A stretch of DNA of 64,000 nucleotides, from the NCBI GenBank assembly GCA_947568835.1, contig OX387605.1, forward strand, positions 26,139,769-26,203,768, given 5' to 3'. Shown here piece after piece: positions 1-11,600 of this stretch (positions are counted from its first letter, which is position 1; every line of letters begins with the position of its first letter). A program made the position numbers and the translations under genes. The stretch is from Protonemura montana (lineage: Eukaryota; Arthropoda; Insecta; Plecoptera; Nemouridae). Under the pieces are notes generated by a model, which worked only from the letters and a program-made list of their open reading frames with translations, did no database searches and was not told the origin of the DNA.

Positions 1-430
1 TGTGACATCGTGCGCGTGCAGCAAGAACTGGCGACTACTCGGTCGTCTGCGCGCCTGGTAGCAACGAGCTCAATTAACTCAGAATTTCAGACGAGCTTCA
101 AGCGAAAACTAGTCGCGCTAGCCTCGCCTTACGGGTTTACTTCCACCCGTGCTTGTATGTACCACTGGTTGCCTACCTATCAGTCATTTAAAACAACTAT
201 AGTTGATGACGACATTGGGAGATGCAATTAATTATGCTTGACGATGATTTGATAAAATGAGATGGAATGGCATAATAGAGTTTGTTGGGTGAAGATGGAA
301 AAACTTATTTTTTTTTATTTCGGTGTTGCTTAATTTTTGTGTTTGGTGTTTTTAATTCTTAACAAAGCTGTGTTGCTAAACTTGTCACGAGAACCGGTGT
401 TTCCACCACGTTCCGCACGTTCCGTACGAA
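1..430. other. Intergenic, with a degenerate 5S-like fragment
   Basis: No gene is recognised. At about 368-428 the minus strand carries a decayed copy of the head of the 5S-derived SINE described below (ACACCGGTTCTCGTGACAAG followed by a TTTAGCAACAC-like stretch). The rest is AT-rich and unremarkable. Confidence 0.5.
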
Positions 431-439
431 CACTACAAA

Positions 440-1482
440 TACGACGCGAAAAACAGAATTCCTCTACAAATCCATGCTGTCGAGAGGTTGATAAGCAAGG
501 CGAGTAAAGTTGCTGTACTAACTTTCATCCCTCCAACCTCTCTCCCGAACAGAACTGGTCATGTGTATGATGGTCACCCATCCAATACCTGACCCAGCGC
601 AGTGTTGCTTAACTTTCATCCCTCCAAACTCTCTCCCGAACAGAACTGGTCATGTGTATGATGGTCACCCATCCAATACCCGACCCAGCGCAGTGTTGCT
701 TAACTTTCATCCCTCCAACCTCTCTTCCAAACAGAACTGGGCATGTGTATGATGGTCACCCATCCAATACCTGACTCAGTGCAGTGATGCTTAACTATCA
801 TCCCTCCAACCTCTCTCCTGAACAGAACTGGTCATGTGTATGATGGTCACCCATCCAATACCTGACCCAGCGCAGTGTTGCTTAACTTTCATCCCTCCAA
901 CCTCTCTTTCAAACAGAACTGGTCATGTGTATGATGGTCACCCATCCAATACCTGACCCAGCGCAGTGTTGCTTAACTTTCATCCCTCCAACCTCTCTCC
1001 CGAACAGAACTGGTCATGTGTATGATGGTCACCCATCCAATACCTGACCCAGCGCAGTGTTGCTTAACTTTCATCCCTCCAACCTCTCTTTCAAACAGAA
1101 CTGGTCATGTGTATGATGGTCTTCCATCCAATACCTGACCCAGCGCAGTGTTGCTCAACTTTCATCCCTCCAACCTCTCTCCCGAACAGAACTGGTCATG
1201 TGTATGATGGTCACCCATCCAATACCTGACTCAGCACAGTGTTGCTTAACTTTCATCCCTCCAACCTCTCTCCCGAACAGAACTGGTCATGTGTATGATG
1301 GTCATCCATCCAATACCTGACTCAGCACAGTGTTGCTTAACTTTCATCCCTCCAACCTCTCTCCCGAACAGAACTGGTCATGTGTATGATGGTCACCCAT
1401 CCAATACCTGACCTAGCGCAGTGTTGCTTAACTTCGGTGATCTCACGAGAACTGGTGTTTCCAACACGACAAACCGTACGGG
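440..1482 (-). mobile_element. 5S rRNA-derived SINE, copy 1, about 10 tandem promoter modules
   Basis: On the minus strand the element starts near 1482 with a 5S rRNA-like head (GGAAACACC, then a GAGATCACCGAAG-like run). It continues with the box A-like AAGTTAAGCAACACTGCGCT and the box C-like TTGGATGGGTGACC. A 91-bp module spanning box A to box C plus a GGGAGAGAGGTTGGAGGGAT tail is repeated about ten times. The unique SINE body begins near 530 and breaks off near 440, so the 3' end is missing. 5S-derived SINEs (SINE3 class) are known; assignment to a named family needs a repeat-library search. Confidence 0.85.
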
Positions 1483-3241
1483 ACGACCCCTAAAATGTTA
1501 GGCATTTTAATATTAGGTATTTTTATGTACTTTTATTGTAAAAATTATGAAACTCTTGGTATATACTGGACTGGCGCGACTATCAATGTTCTTTTTAATA
1601 ATGCTTATTTATTTACACTTAACGCTTTGAATCGTTTCGTGCCAAGAGTTTTACACTGAAAGATTTAAAGTACCACTCGGCTTGTTTATTCTGTTAATGC
1701 CATCATTGACTGCACTTTACACAGAAATTTGCGTGACTTGTTTGTTACTAGACGGCCATTTTTGATTGACTATTCCAACTACAACGACAGCAATACCAAA
1801 TATCAATTATTTTCCAAATGAAAGTCAGCACCTACCACTTGGTGTTTGAAGCATGTCTTAAGTCGGGAAATTTAACTAATGTATAAGTGAAGTGCAGAGT
1901 ACGTCTGCAAAAAGCGTCCAGATATTCGAAGTAGTGATTTTTTTCACGCCGATTGGCTTTGATATCTTGGGAAATAGGAAATCTTCAGTTCCAGCTTGAC
2001 AGTATCAAGATCAATCTGTCCGAGCTGTCCTAGAATTTCAAGCACCCGCTAAAGCACCACACACATTTGCAAGTTGTACGAGGTTTGATATTAGTGCGAT
2101 TTTCATCTTTCCGCTGAGCGCCGGCTGAGAAAAACACATGAAGACGTGCTGCTGGCTGATGGGCCTCAATTACAATAAAACTGAAATGCAATGAAAAAAA
2201 TCAAAAAGTAACAAATTTGACAAGGGTTTAAGTTATCAAATTCTACATTTGATTCCACTTAACCCCACTAACAAGCGGAAATATTTACTTTTCAGCCAAC
2301 ATCCATGATGACACAATTGATTTTCTGGCTTTTCTGGTTTTTCCGACAATCAAAAGGGGAGATAAAAATGACTGTTTAAGATAATATTTATCATTTATTT
2401 CAGAATAAACGATTCAGCATCAAAACTATTGATTGACATTTCTCCAACCGATTTGACGTTTCTGTCAAACAAAAGACAATGCCATCTAGATGATGTCAAA
2501 TATAAATCTGAGGCAAATATAAAGAATAAATATATTTATTATTATTATTATTATTATTGCTAAGTCTGGTAATATAATCTTGGTGGCTTTTGTTAGGTCA
2601 ATCGAAAAATGACCACCGGTCATCATGACGTCACGATTACAAGAATTGCGTCCCGAAATCAACAATGCCCAAGTATTGTCAGCAATAATTCAAATCGTTG
2701 AATTACACAACAAATAAACCAAGATGTTACCAAGGAAACGTAATCCGGTTAGATTCGTTCGCCGGAGGAAGTCGTGGGTGATTTTAGCTCTCTTAAAATC
2801 TTACACAATGCTTCCAAATCACAATAAAACCGAGATGTTTGGAGTTTCCCATGGTAAGTGAACTCAAATTCATCAGATGAGATGAAAAAAACACACACTG
2901 CACGTGTACATTTTCACTTTTAATATCCCAAAAGTAATCCACACAATTGCATCTTGGAATCAGAACACAAGCCACAAAACAAACTAGTTAGATCTAAAGA
3001 CATCCTATCTTTCAAATTCCAGTTTATATATTTTAGAAGAGTCACATTTTGGGGTAAAGTCCCAGCAATTGATCTTGGCTATCGTGAAAATTATGTCAAA
3101 TCACTCACTAAAAATCCGGCCACCCTCAGATTCAACACAGACGAACTCCTAGATGATTAACTGCTATCAACTCCCGCAGATCCCATTCACCCGACTCTTG
3201 TGGTCGTTATTTTTAATTTGTTCTCGTATCTTTGTCCCCAG
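1483..3241. other. Intergenic / probable upstream intron, AT-rich
   Basis: I see no convincing exon. There is a short (ATT)n run at about 2535-2560. The last 40 bases (about 3205-3241) form a pyrimidine-rich tract ending in CCCCAG, which looks like a 3' splice site for the next coding exon, so part of this stretch may be intron. Confidence 0.4.
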
Positions 3242-3270
3242 CTCCCGCCCACCTGGAACGCTGTGGCAGA

Positions 3271-4758
3271 ATGGGAAATGCAGCCCTGGGACCGCCGTGC
3301 CACGGTATCCAGGAACAACAAGAACGGCACGCGAACAGAACAACCAGTTCGCAGGAAGGACATCGCCGAGCCGAGAACATGGAGCATAACGGCACCAAGA
3401 ACCGCCCCCGCTCCTCAAAGACACTGGCTGAGCACCGCGAGGGCCTCATAGGCAACCTGAGACAAAACTGTAATCCTGTCTTCTACCACAGTGTGCTTCT
3501 CATGTCTACCAACCCGCAAGCACAAATGGCAGGTAAGAAATACCAAGAAGAAGCCAAGCATGTGTTCTCTTCAATGAGAACTTGGCCGACAGTGGGGGTC
3601 GACGGGCGGGCCGAGTTCCCTAACAATAATAACAAACTCCACAAGCCATCCCGCAAGAGAAGTCGCCCGTTTCACCCCAAACAAGCCGCCATTGCAAAAG
3701 CATACGTAACCATGAGGCCCTTCCTTCTGGCCCTGGAAAAACTATTGGTGGAACCAATCCACGCAGATATGCAACATCCAGAGGTGGAACCTGTCCCTGT
3801 AGCTATGCAACACCAAGAAGTGGAACCCATCCCTGCAGCTTTGCAACACCCAGTGGTGGAGCCCATCGCTGTAGCGACGCATAAACCAGAAGTGGAAACC
3901 ATCCCTCTCGCTGTGTATAAACCAGTGGTGGAGCCCGTGAATCTCGCTCTGCAACACCCAATGGTAGATCCTTTCCGTCTCGCTATGCAAAAACGAGCGA
4001 TGAAACCCGTCCCTCTTCCTATGCAAGAACCAGCGGTAAAACAAGCCGAGGAACTGACCAGTATCCCACTGGCGTCACATAGGTCCATGTTCCTGCAGTA
4101 CACTTTGGAACCATCCCATCTCAATCCAACGCAATATTGTAACGTCTTGTTCAAGTCTGAGTTCCACCAATTGCGTGAAGATGGGCGGTATTGGTTGAGG
4201 AAGGAGCGATCGCGGCAACGTGTAGACGTAGCGGACAATATTGAGGACTTGGCGGAAGCGGTGTTCAATCACGAGTTCCGTTGGCCTATGGATTCTTGGA
4301 AGATCCGTTTTAGACCAATGTCAGTGCGGAAAGCATTCCGGTCCAGCATCAGACCTGTGCTATCGCCAATTGCCGAAGTTAGCGACGAGGATGAGGTGTC
4401 CTGCAATGAGGGCCTTGATGCGCCCGTGCAAAGGAACCTACAAGAACAAATGTCGGAAGACGGTAGCCTCACACAGAGCACACCCGAGCACTTGTTCCCG
4501 ACGGTCACAATCATCCAGTGTGGCTCTCGGAGCGGCAGTGATACGGAGGAAGAGAGGGATGAAGACCGGGAAGACCAATCAGTTGTCGGTGTTATTGTTG
4601 ACACAAGGGTCCACAAGCACCGCACACTGTCGCTGAAAAACATTGACTTGGACGCGATTGAGATTCTGGAGGCGGCGCCGAGAAGCCCGGAGAAAAAAAC
4701 AATGTGGAAAAGATTTAAAAAGATGTTTACCTGTTGCCTTCCTTCTCGCAAGAAATGA
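3271..4758 (+). CDS. Orphan protein with eight 12-residue repeats and possible lipid anchors
   Basis: This is an uninterrupted frame of 495 residues from the first ATG (3271), which follows a good splice acceptor ending at 3241; upstream non-coding or coding exons are possible. I do not recognise the family. The N-terminus reads MGNAALG, a partial match to N-myristoylation signals (Gly2 present, but Leu6 is not favoured). Residues 161-256 are eight degenerate 12-residue repeats of the type EPIPAALQHPVV. A Ser/Glu/Asp-rich stretch follows (SDTEEERDEDRED). The C-terminus is strongly basic and hydrophobic with a cysteine pair, MWKRFKKMFTCCLPSRKK, which could be palmitoylated and membrane-bound. 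Codon use and the length of the open frame support a gene; the membrane role is inference. It could also be a lineage-specific or transposon-derived gene. Confidence 0.6.
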   Translation: MGNAALGPPCHGIQEQQERHANRTTSSQEGHRRAENMEHNGTKNRPRSSKTLAEHREGLIGNLRQNCNPVFYHSVLLMSTNPQAQMAGKKYQEEAKHVFSSMRTWPTVGVDGRAEFPNNNNKLHKPSRKRSRPFHPKQAAIAKAYVTMRPFLLALEKLLVEPIHADMQHPEVEPVPVAMQHQEVEPIPAALQHPVVEPIAVATHKPEVETIPLAVYKPVVEPVNLALQHPMVDPFRLAMQKRAMKPVPLPMQEPAVKQAEELTSIPLASHRSMFLQYTLEPSHLNPTQYCNVLFKSEFHQLREDGRYWLRKERSRQRVDVADNIEDLAEAVFNHEFRWPMDSWKIRFRPMSVRKAFRSSIRPVLSPIAEVSDEDEVSCNEGLDAPVQRNLQEQMSEDGSLTQSTPEHLFPTVTIIQCGSRSGSDTEEERDEDREDQSVVGVIVDTRVHKHRTLSLKNIDLDAIEILEAAPRSPEKKTMWKRFKKMFTCCLPSRKK

Positions 4759-4849
4759 TCAAACAAAAGGTGAAGTAGGTGACAAGAATGCCCCATTTCA
4801 GGGACCAGGTTCCAGCAGAAGCTGCCATCAACAACAGCATTTCATCAAA

Positions 4850-5830
4850 ACATTTCATCTCATCTCATCCCATCAACGAACTCAAGCAACCAGGAATCGT
4901 GGATCTTCATGGAGGTACGAATGCCCTCCATCTCAGGAACCATATTCCTGCGAAGACAGCATGAGATGTCCTAACATCTGGACGTGATAAAAACATCATC
5001 TCATCTCATCCCATCAACGAACTCAAGCAACCAGGAATCGTGGATCTTCATGGAGGTACGAATGCCCTCCATCTCAGGAACCATATTTCTGCAAAGACAG
5101 CTTGAGATGTCCTAACATCTGAACTTCATAACAATATCATCTCATCTCATCCCATCAACGAACTCAAGCAACCAGGAATCGTGGATCTTCATGGAGGTAC
5201 GAATGCCCTCCATCTCAGGAACCATATTCCTGCAAAGACAGCTTGAGATGTCCTAACATCTGGACTTCATAACAATATCATCTCATCTCATCCCATCAAC
5301 GAACTCAAGCAACCAGGAATCGTGGATCTTCATGGAGGTACGAATGCCCTCCATCTCAGGAACCATATTCCTGCTAAGACAGCTTGAGATGTCCTAACAT
5401 CTGGACGTGATAAAAACATCATCTCATCTCATCCCATCAACGAACTCAAGCATTCAGGAATCGTGGATCTTCATGGAGGTACGAATGCCCTCCATCTCAG
5501 GAACCATATTCCTGCGAAGACAGCTTGAGATGTCCTAACATCTGGACTTCATCACAGCATCATCTCATCTCATCCCATCAACGAACTCAAGCAACCAGGA
5601 ATCGTGGATCTTGATGGAGGTACGAATGCCTTCCATCTCAGGAACCATATTCCTGCGAAGACAGCTTGAGATGTCCTAACATCTGGACTTGATCACAACA
5701 TCATCTCATCTCATCCCATCAACGAACTCAAGCCACCAGGAATCGTGGATCTTCATGGAGGTACGAATGCCCTCCATCTCAGGAACCATATTCCTGCGAA
5801 GACAGCTTGAGATGTCCATAACAACGAATC
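4850..5830. repeat. 141-bp tandem repeat, about 7 copies
   Basis: A unit beginning CATCTCATCTCATCCCATCA recurs at about 4853, 4994, 5136, 5278, 5418, 5560 and 5700 with few differences. It lies just 3' of the orphan coding region, so it may be in that gene's 3' untranslated region. Short open frames in it are by-products of the repetition. Confidence 0.9.
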
Positions 5831-6001
5831 TCATAACGAAAGATCATCATCATCTTTATCAACACCAACCAACAGACCGGTGTTTGATTACCCGATCGGG
5901 TAAAAAATTTTCCCCTTCGTGGCTAGCACCTTATTGTGGTGAAGGGGTTTGCGCGACCCAATGACCCGGGAGGCCATGCCGGTGGGGAGGTTCCACTCCC
6001 C

Positions 6002-6205
6002 GTCAAGGTCTCCTATACCGGACAGGCTCCCAGTGAGACCCAGACCAAGACTAGCCCATCCCGTCGCTGTCAAGGTCTGCTATACCTGACAGGCTCCCAG
6101 TGAGACCCAGACCAAGACTAGCCCACCCCGTCGCTGTCAAGGTCTGCTATACCTGACAGGCTCCCAGTGAGACCCAGACCAAGACTAGCCTACCCCGTCG
6201 CTGTG
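6002..6205. repeat. 67-bp tandem repeat, 3 copies
   Basis: GTCAAGGTCTGCTATACCTG-type units start near 6002, 6068 and 6135; the last is truncated near 6205. Confidence 0.85.
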
Positions 6206-8658
6206 GCAGGACACCTTGGACTGGGGAGAATCCAACCGATGTGTATTTCTCAATATGTCCATTACACTATTATCACATCGCATTTCATCATTAAACTCAA
6301 GCAACCTGAAATCATGGATCCCCTCCATCTCAGGGACTCGGCTTTAGAGAATACTGCTCTAGATGTCATGAGAAATGGATTGCAGCTTCAACATATCATC
6401 TCTGCATCTCATCTTATCTCTTTATAAAAATTCAACATCAAGAAGTCGTGATTCTTCCCATCTGCCATCTCAGATAGCCGGCTCAAGATGTACATTACAA
6501 GTGGACCATCATTCATCGACCAATCAGTGGCAAGACAAATGACAGGCTGAACCCTGACGGACTCCGAATGCTACCTGATGTCTGAACAATCATTAGACTG
6601 CAAACCTGTCAACAATAAGTGATAATTACTGGACTCAAGTTTGTTGGTACGAATTTCTGCACTCGCATTTTCTGCACAAGAATCTTGGAAAATGCCTTCC
6701 ATTGAAATAAGCAGAGATACCGTGAATATCAATCACGTGACACATTTGATTGTATCTGGTAAACTGTCACTAGGGGCAGTAAAAACAATAAAACTACATT
6801 TGGAAATGTCATTATCGCAGAGGTTTCTTTTATTTGGACTGTTTATTTTGTCTTCAAAAGTGCTAAGTCATTTTTTGGATACGTGTTACCAGCGTCACTT
6901 ACATATGTGATTTGGTGTTTGTAGTTTTTATGAGAATAAGTTGAGTGATCTGGTCTTATGGTGGTAAGAGCGAATAGATAGATCAAGAAATGTCTGTGTA
7001 ATGGTGAATCGTGCTGGACTCGGTAGTTGGCTGCTATAAGTGATCGGCCTGCACTGTTCTACGTTAGGACAAAGCACCATCTTCTTCGTCGGAGGGTTCC
7101 TGGGATCAATGTGATGTCTTCAGTCTACTAGGCCGAGTCCTAGGTCATAAGATGTTGGTTTCTTGCAGCGCGCCGGACGACTTAAGGATAAAGCCCGGGC
7201 CACTTGTTGGTGGTTTCTAAGTAAACCTGGGGTTATGACCCGATCTTACTTTAGTCGGCTAGTTTAACTCTGTACTGGGGTTACTTGAAGTTATGTCGTC
7301 ATGACTTTCGGGGACAACGGTGGTCTATGTGCACTGACGAGGAACACTTGTCTGTCAGTTTGTAAGTGTGTTCGGGTGATTTGTTCCCCGGATGTTGCAA
7401 TGCACGCACCTTGTATCGGTCACCACTTCTGTGATAGAGCGTCTCGCATCACGAGGCGCTCAACTCTGAACTAACTCTGGAGCTAATCTGATCTCATTGT
7501 ACCTCTCATTACTTTCGAGCAAGGTGTATGTTTCTGGCGAGTATAAGTGTTGGATGTGTGGACAAACTCGTCTAATGGGTTCACGGGGTGCCAAGGTAAT
7601 TATTTGTGTACTCTATTGAAGGTTATCAATAGGTGATTGGAATGACCTAGGACATATGTGCAAACAAACTAATTGTTTTGTCATTTGTTGGCATGGATAG
7701 CAAGGAAGGAAAGTAAGCAAAAGTAAAAATGAAATAGTTGAATACATGGGTCAGTGATAATTTTGCTTACTGTTGCAGATGATATTGCTGTTTCAGTTGA
7801 AATCAGAAAAACCGGTCCAAATTTGTTTCTTATCTTGAGGTATCTCAGCATAGTTTTAACAATTCACATGGTTTTATGTCGTGTGAACTTTTGCGTGTTG
7901 TCAGTGATATACGTTAAATGCTGGATTTCTGAATTTTTCAGAGTAGCCTCTTGAAGGGTACTTTTATATCCGCAGTGTTCAATGTGAATATGCCGCCAGT
8001 TGGGGTTGGTTCCTTTCCGTCAAATGATTGAATGGAACACATGTGGTCCAAGACCTTTACCCCGACCGCCTGCAATTTCACAACTTCACGACTTATCAAT
8101 AAATATCTGCTTCATCGGCTGAATGATATATATTCTGTGCATTATTCATTATTTTCTTCACGGCTCAAGATAAATAAAAACATTCCACACTTCTTCATAT
8201 AGCACATGAAGCAGTACTACAGAAGAAAGTCTAGGTTAGTGGAAGAAGATCAGGTTAGAAGAAAGATCACTACTTTATTATTTTTCTCACATCTATCATC
8301 CACGAAAAAAACATTATTTGAAAGTAGAGGTCGTGGTCCATAGTCACATTCAGGAGAACCAGCTAATTTCGAGGATCTTTTCTTGTGGGAAATGAACTCC
8401 TGTTGTAAACACTGATCTGACCCTCGGCAACTGCTGGGTCTGCCCTCACCGCAAATCTTTCTAATGATTTCAGGCTGAAATGTGAGATAATGGTCTTTCT
8501 CTAAATTATACCGCCTATGTCTCAAGCAATTGTGGTCCACAATATTTTATTACAAAAACTAATATCTTCTATGCTAATATCTCTCAACTTATTTTTAGGC
8601 TTCTGCAGGAGTAATAACAAACAGCTTTTACCTCATAGTATGACTACGCCACTGCAGA
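6206..8658. other. Intergenic region without recognised genes
   Basis: Several short open frames occur, none with family similarity or splice structure I can defend. The part just before 8659 would contain the promoter and 5' untranslated region of GRHPR, but I see no clear core-promoter motif. Confidence 0.4.
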
Positions 8659-11600
8659 ATGATTAAGATAGGTGGTCTGTGCTGTAAACCCTTGCAGCTA
8701 TCCAACTTTGTGAGCGGTATTGTACATCGTGCTAATGCTGATAGAAATTTGTTTCGTACATGTTCACTAGCAACCTACACAACTATGAGCAAGCAAAAGG
8801 TTTATGTGACTCGATCAGACATTCCAGCTGTTGGTTTGCAGCTCCTAAGAGAAAGGTAGCCGCCCCTGTTACGTATTTTTACATATATATACAATTTATC
8901 AAAGCATGATTGCTTATAAAAGCACAATTTTCCTAGGTACGATGTAACCGTGTGGACAGAAAAAACTCCCGTCTCCCGCGAAGAACTGTTGAAACAAGTG
9001 CAAGGAAAGGATGCATTATTTTGTCTTCTCACAGACAAGATTGACGAGGAGGTTCTCGAGGCTGCAGGTGAATATCGATGTCTTTAGTTCCACATTGCCA
9101 TCGCGTTGTACAGTATTTTACATTGCATGTGTATCGCAGGGCCGTCCTTGAAGGTTGTCGGTACCATGTCAGTTGGCTACGACCACGTAGACCTTGCAGC
9201 TCTGTCGAGACGAGGCGTGAAGCTGGGATTCACACCCGACGTTCTCACAGACGCGGTAGCGGAACTCACTGTCGCACTGCTGTTGGCCACCTCACGCAGG
9301 ATCTTTGAAGCACACGACCAAATAGTCAAGTAAACAATTTTGAGCTCATTTGACTTCTCCCTCCAAACTCCCTCCTTAACAACTCCTTTCTAAACCCTCA
9401 AGGAATACTTCTCCCGAAGTAATTTTTAAATCTGTTAATTGTATCAGTATTTATTTTTATTTATTTTTTATTGTATCCAGATTGAACATACATGTTATTG
9501 GATTGTCAGGGTTGGATTGTGATCCCAATTAATATAAATAATAATACTACCCTACGAGGTAGTACTATAACTACTATACTACTACTACTATAATACTACA
9601 ATATAATGCTACTAATATACAAATTCATTGACATTATAAAAACATTTTTCTAGAAGCCATGATTTTAATTTACATTTGAAAGCACTCCCTTTTATTTGTC
9701 TCAGTTCTTTTGGCAATGCGTTAAAAAACATTTTCCCTGCAAAGGATGGTCCCTGTTTAAACTGTTGCTTTATTCTGTTGATTTATTGCTGTACTTTATT
9801 CATTGCAATATCATCACATACCTTTATCTCTCCGTTGATTGGGAGAGTACGGAATTACCGAGGGTGAGTGGCAGGCCGCGATAGTGGATACTTGTTTACC
9901 TTCATGACTTCTCTTCTCTTCCAGCCATTTGGTACATTACAAATCAACTGCTCAATTATAAAATTTTATTTGACGATGTTTATACATTTACTATGTAAAG
10001 GTCACAAAAAAACAAACAAAACAAAGCATTGCAATAGTTTCTTGGTCTTGGTACAATCTGGAATCTTACTGTCCCTGTAAGACTTTGCATATCTTATGCA
10101 GAATACCAGCCAAGTTGGTGTCTGTATCTGTATCTTCATCTTTTATGTCTATGTATCTTTTATGAATCTGACGTTCCAAATATGTAATCACTAATCAATC
10201 ATGGAAGAAAATTAAAATACAATACGATTAGTGGATTGACTTTTGTTTCCAGGGGCACTTGGGGTGCATGGTCTCCCGGATGGATGTGTGGTCAGGGCGT
10301 GGCCAACGCCACAGTGGGCATCGTTGGCTTTGGAAGAATAGGGAAAGAGGTGAGCAAGCGCAAGGGATTCCTGTCTTTTAATTTCTTTGTTTGACCATCG
10401 ATGCTTGTTGTTCAGTTTACGCTCATGGTTTGAATGGAACATATTGAGCTCGTTTCTGTCTAAACCCTACTTTTGTTTCCATTTCAAGGGAAATATTATA
10501 AATGATGATATAATTATGTTAACTACTGATGTATTTGATGTAATTTACAATCTGAATTTACAGCCAATAAAGCCCAAACCTAAGCAAATCCAATAAATAA
10601 ACAAATAAAGCAACCAGAGGATGAGATTGAAGCAGACAAAGCCTCTGATTAGTTGAATTTCCAGCCGAATTTCAAACTAGCAGATCTTTTTCAAGATCCA
10701 CTACTTTTGAATCTGATTTGTTTTCGAGCTAGTCGAGTCCATTGCTCAGCTGCTTGGTGCCAGCAATGACGATAGAAATTATGATTGAGTTTTATTCCCA
10801 ACAACGCAACGAGTCGAAAGGAATGTCGAAGTTTACTATTGGAACAACATCCAATGTACCTTTGCAATTATACAAACACTAATCGACTAAATTCTTTAAC
10901 CTTAACTTAAACTTTTCAATGTATAATTTTCTCACTTCTGGTAAACAATTGCAAACTTTCCCTCCTTCAAATGTTTTTACTACTTTTAGATTTATTAACT
11001 TTCAAATATTCAACAATGATTGGTCCTCTTTTTTACTTGTGCTATTCAGACGTCAATCCCCTATCTTATGTATTCAAATTAACACATTGTATTTAGTTGT
11101 CAAAATGCTATGTCAATCAGGGATGAAATCGATGATCTGTGCACCCAGGTAGCAGCTCGACTTGCTCCTTTCAAGCCGGCGGCCATCTTGTTCACCAGCC
11201 GTTCCTCTGCTGGGGGCGTGTCCCTGGACGAGCTGCTCGCAAGCAGCGACTTTGTCATCGCGACATGTGCCCTGGTGGACGAGACACGCAACCTGTTCGA
11301 CGCCGCCGCGTTCCGCAAAATGAAGAACTCGGCCGTGTTCGTTAACACGAGCCGCGGAGGTGAGTTCCGTCCGTTCTTGCCACAGACTCGGGGGACAAAC
11401 CCTTGGTTCAAACTGAACAGTTTGTCATGTTGGAAACACCGGTCCTCGTTAGATCACAGAAGTTAAGCTCACTGCGCTGGGTCAGGTATTAGATAGGTGA
11501 CCATCATACACATGACCAGTTCAGTTAGGGAGAGAGGTTGGAGGGATGAAAGTTAAGCAACACTGAGCTGGGTCAGGTATTGGATGGGTGATCATCATAC

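Noticed and set aside
11413-11500. A functional 5S rRNA gene
   Set aside because: Only about the first two-thirds of 5S is recognisable, with changes, and the 3' part is replaced by SINE sequence.
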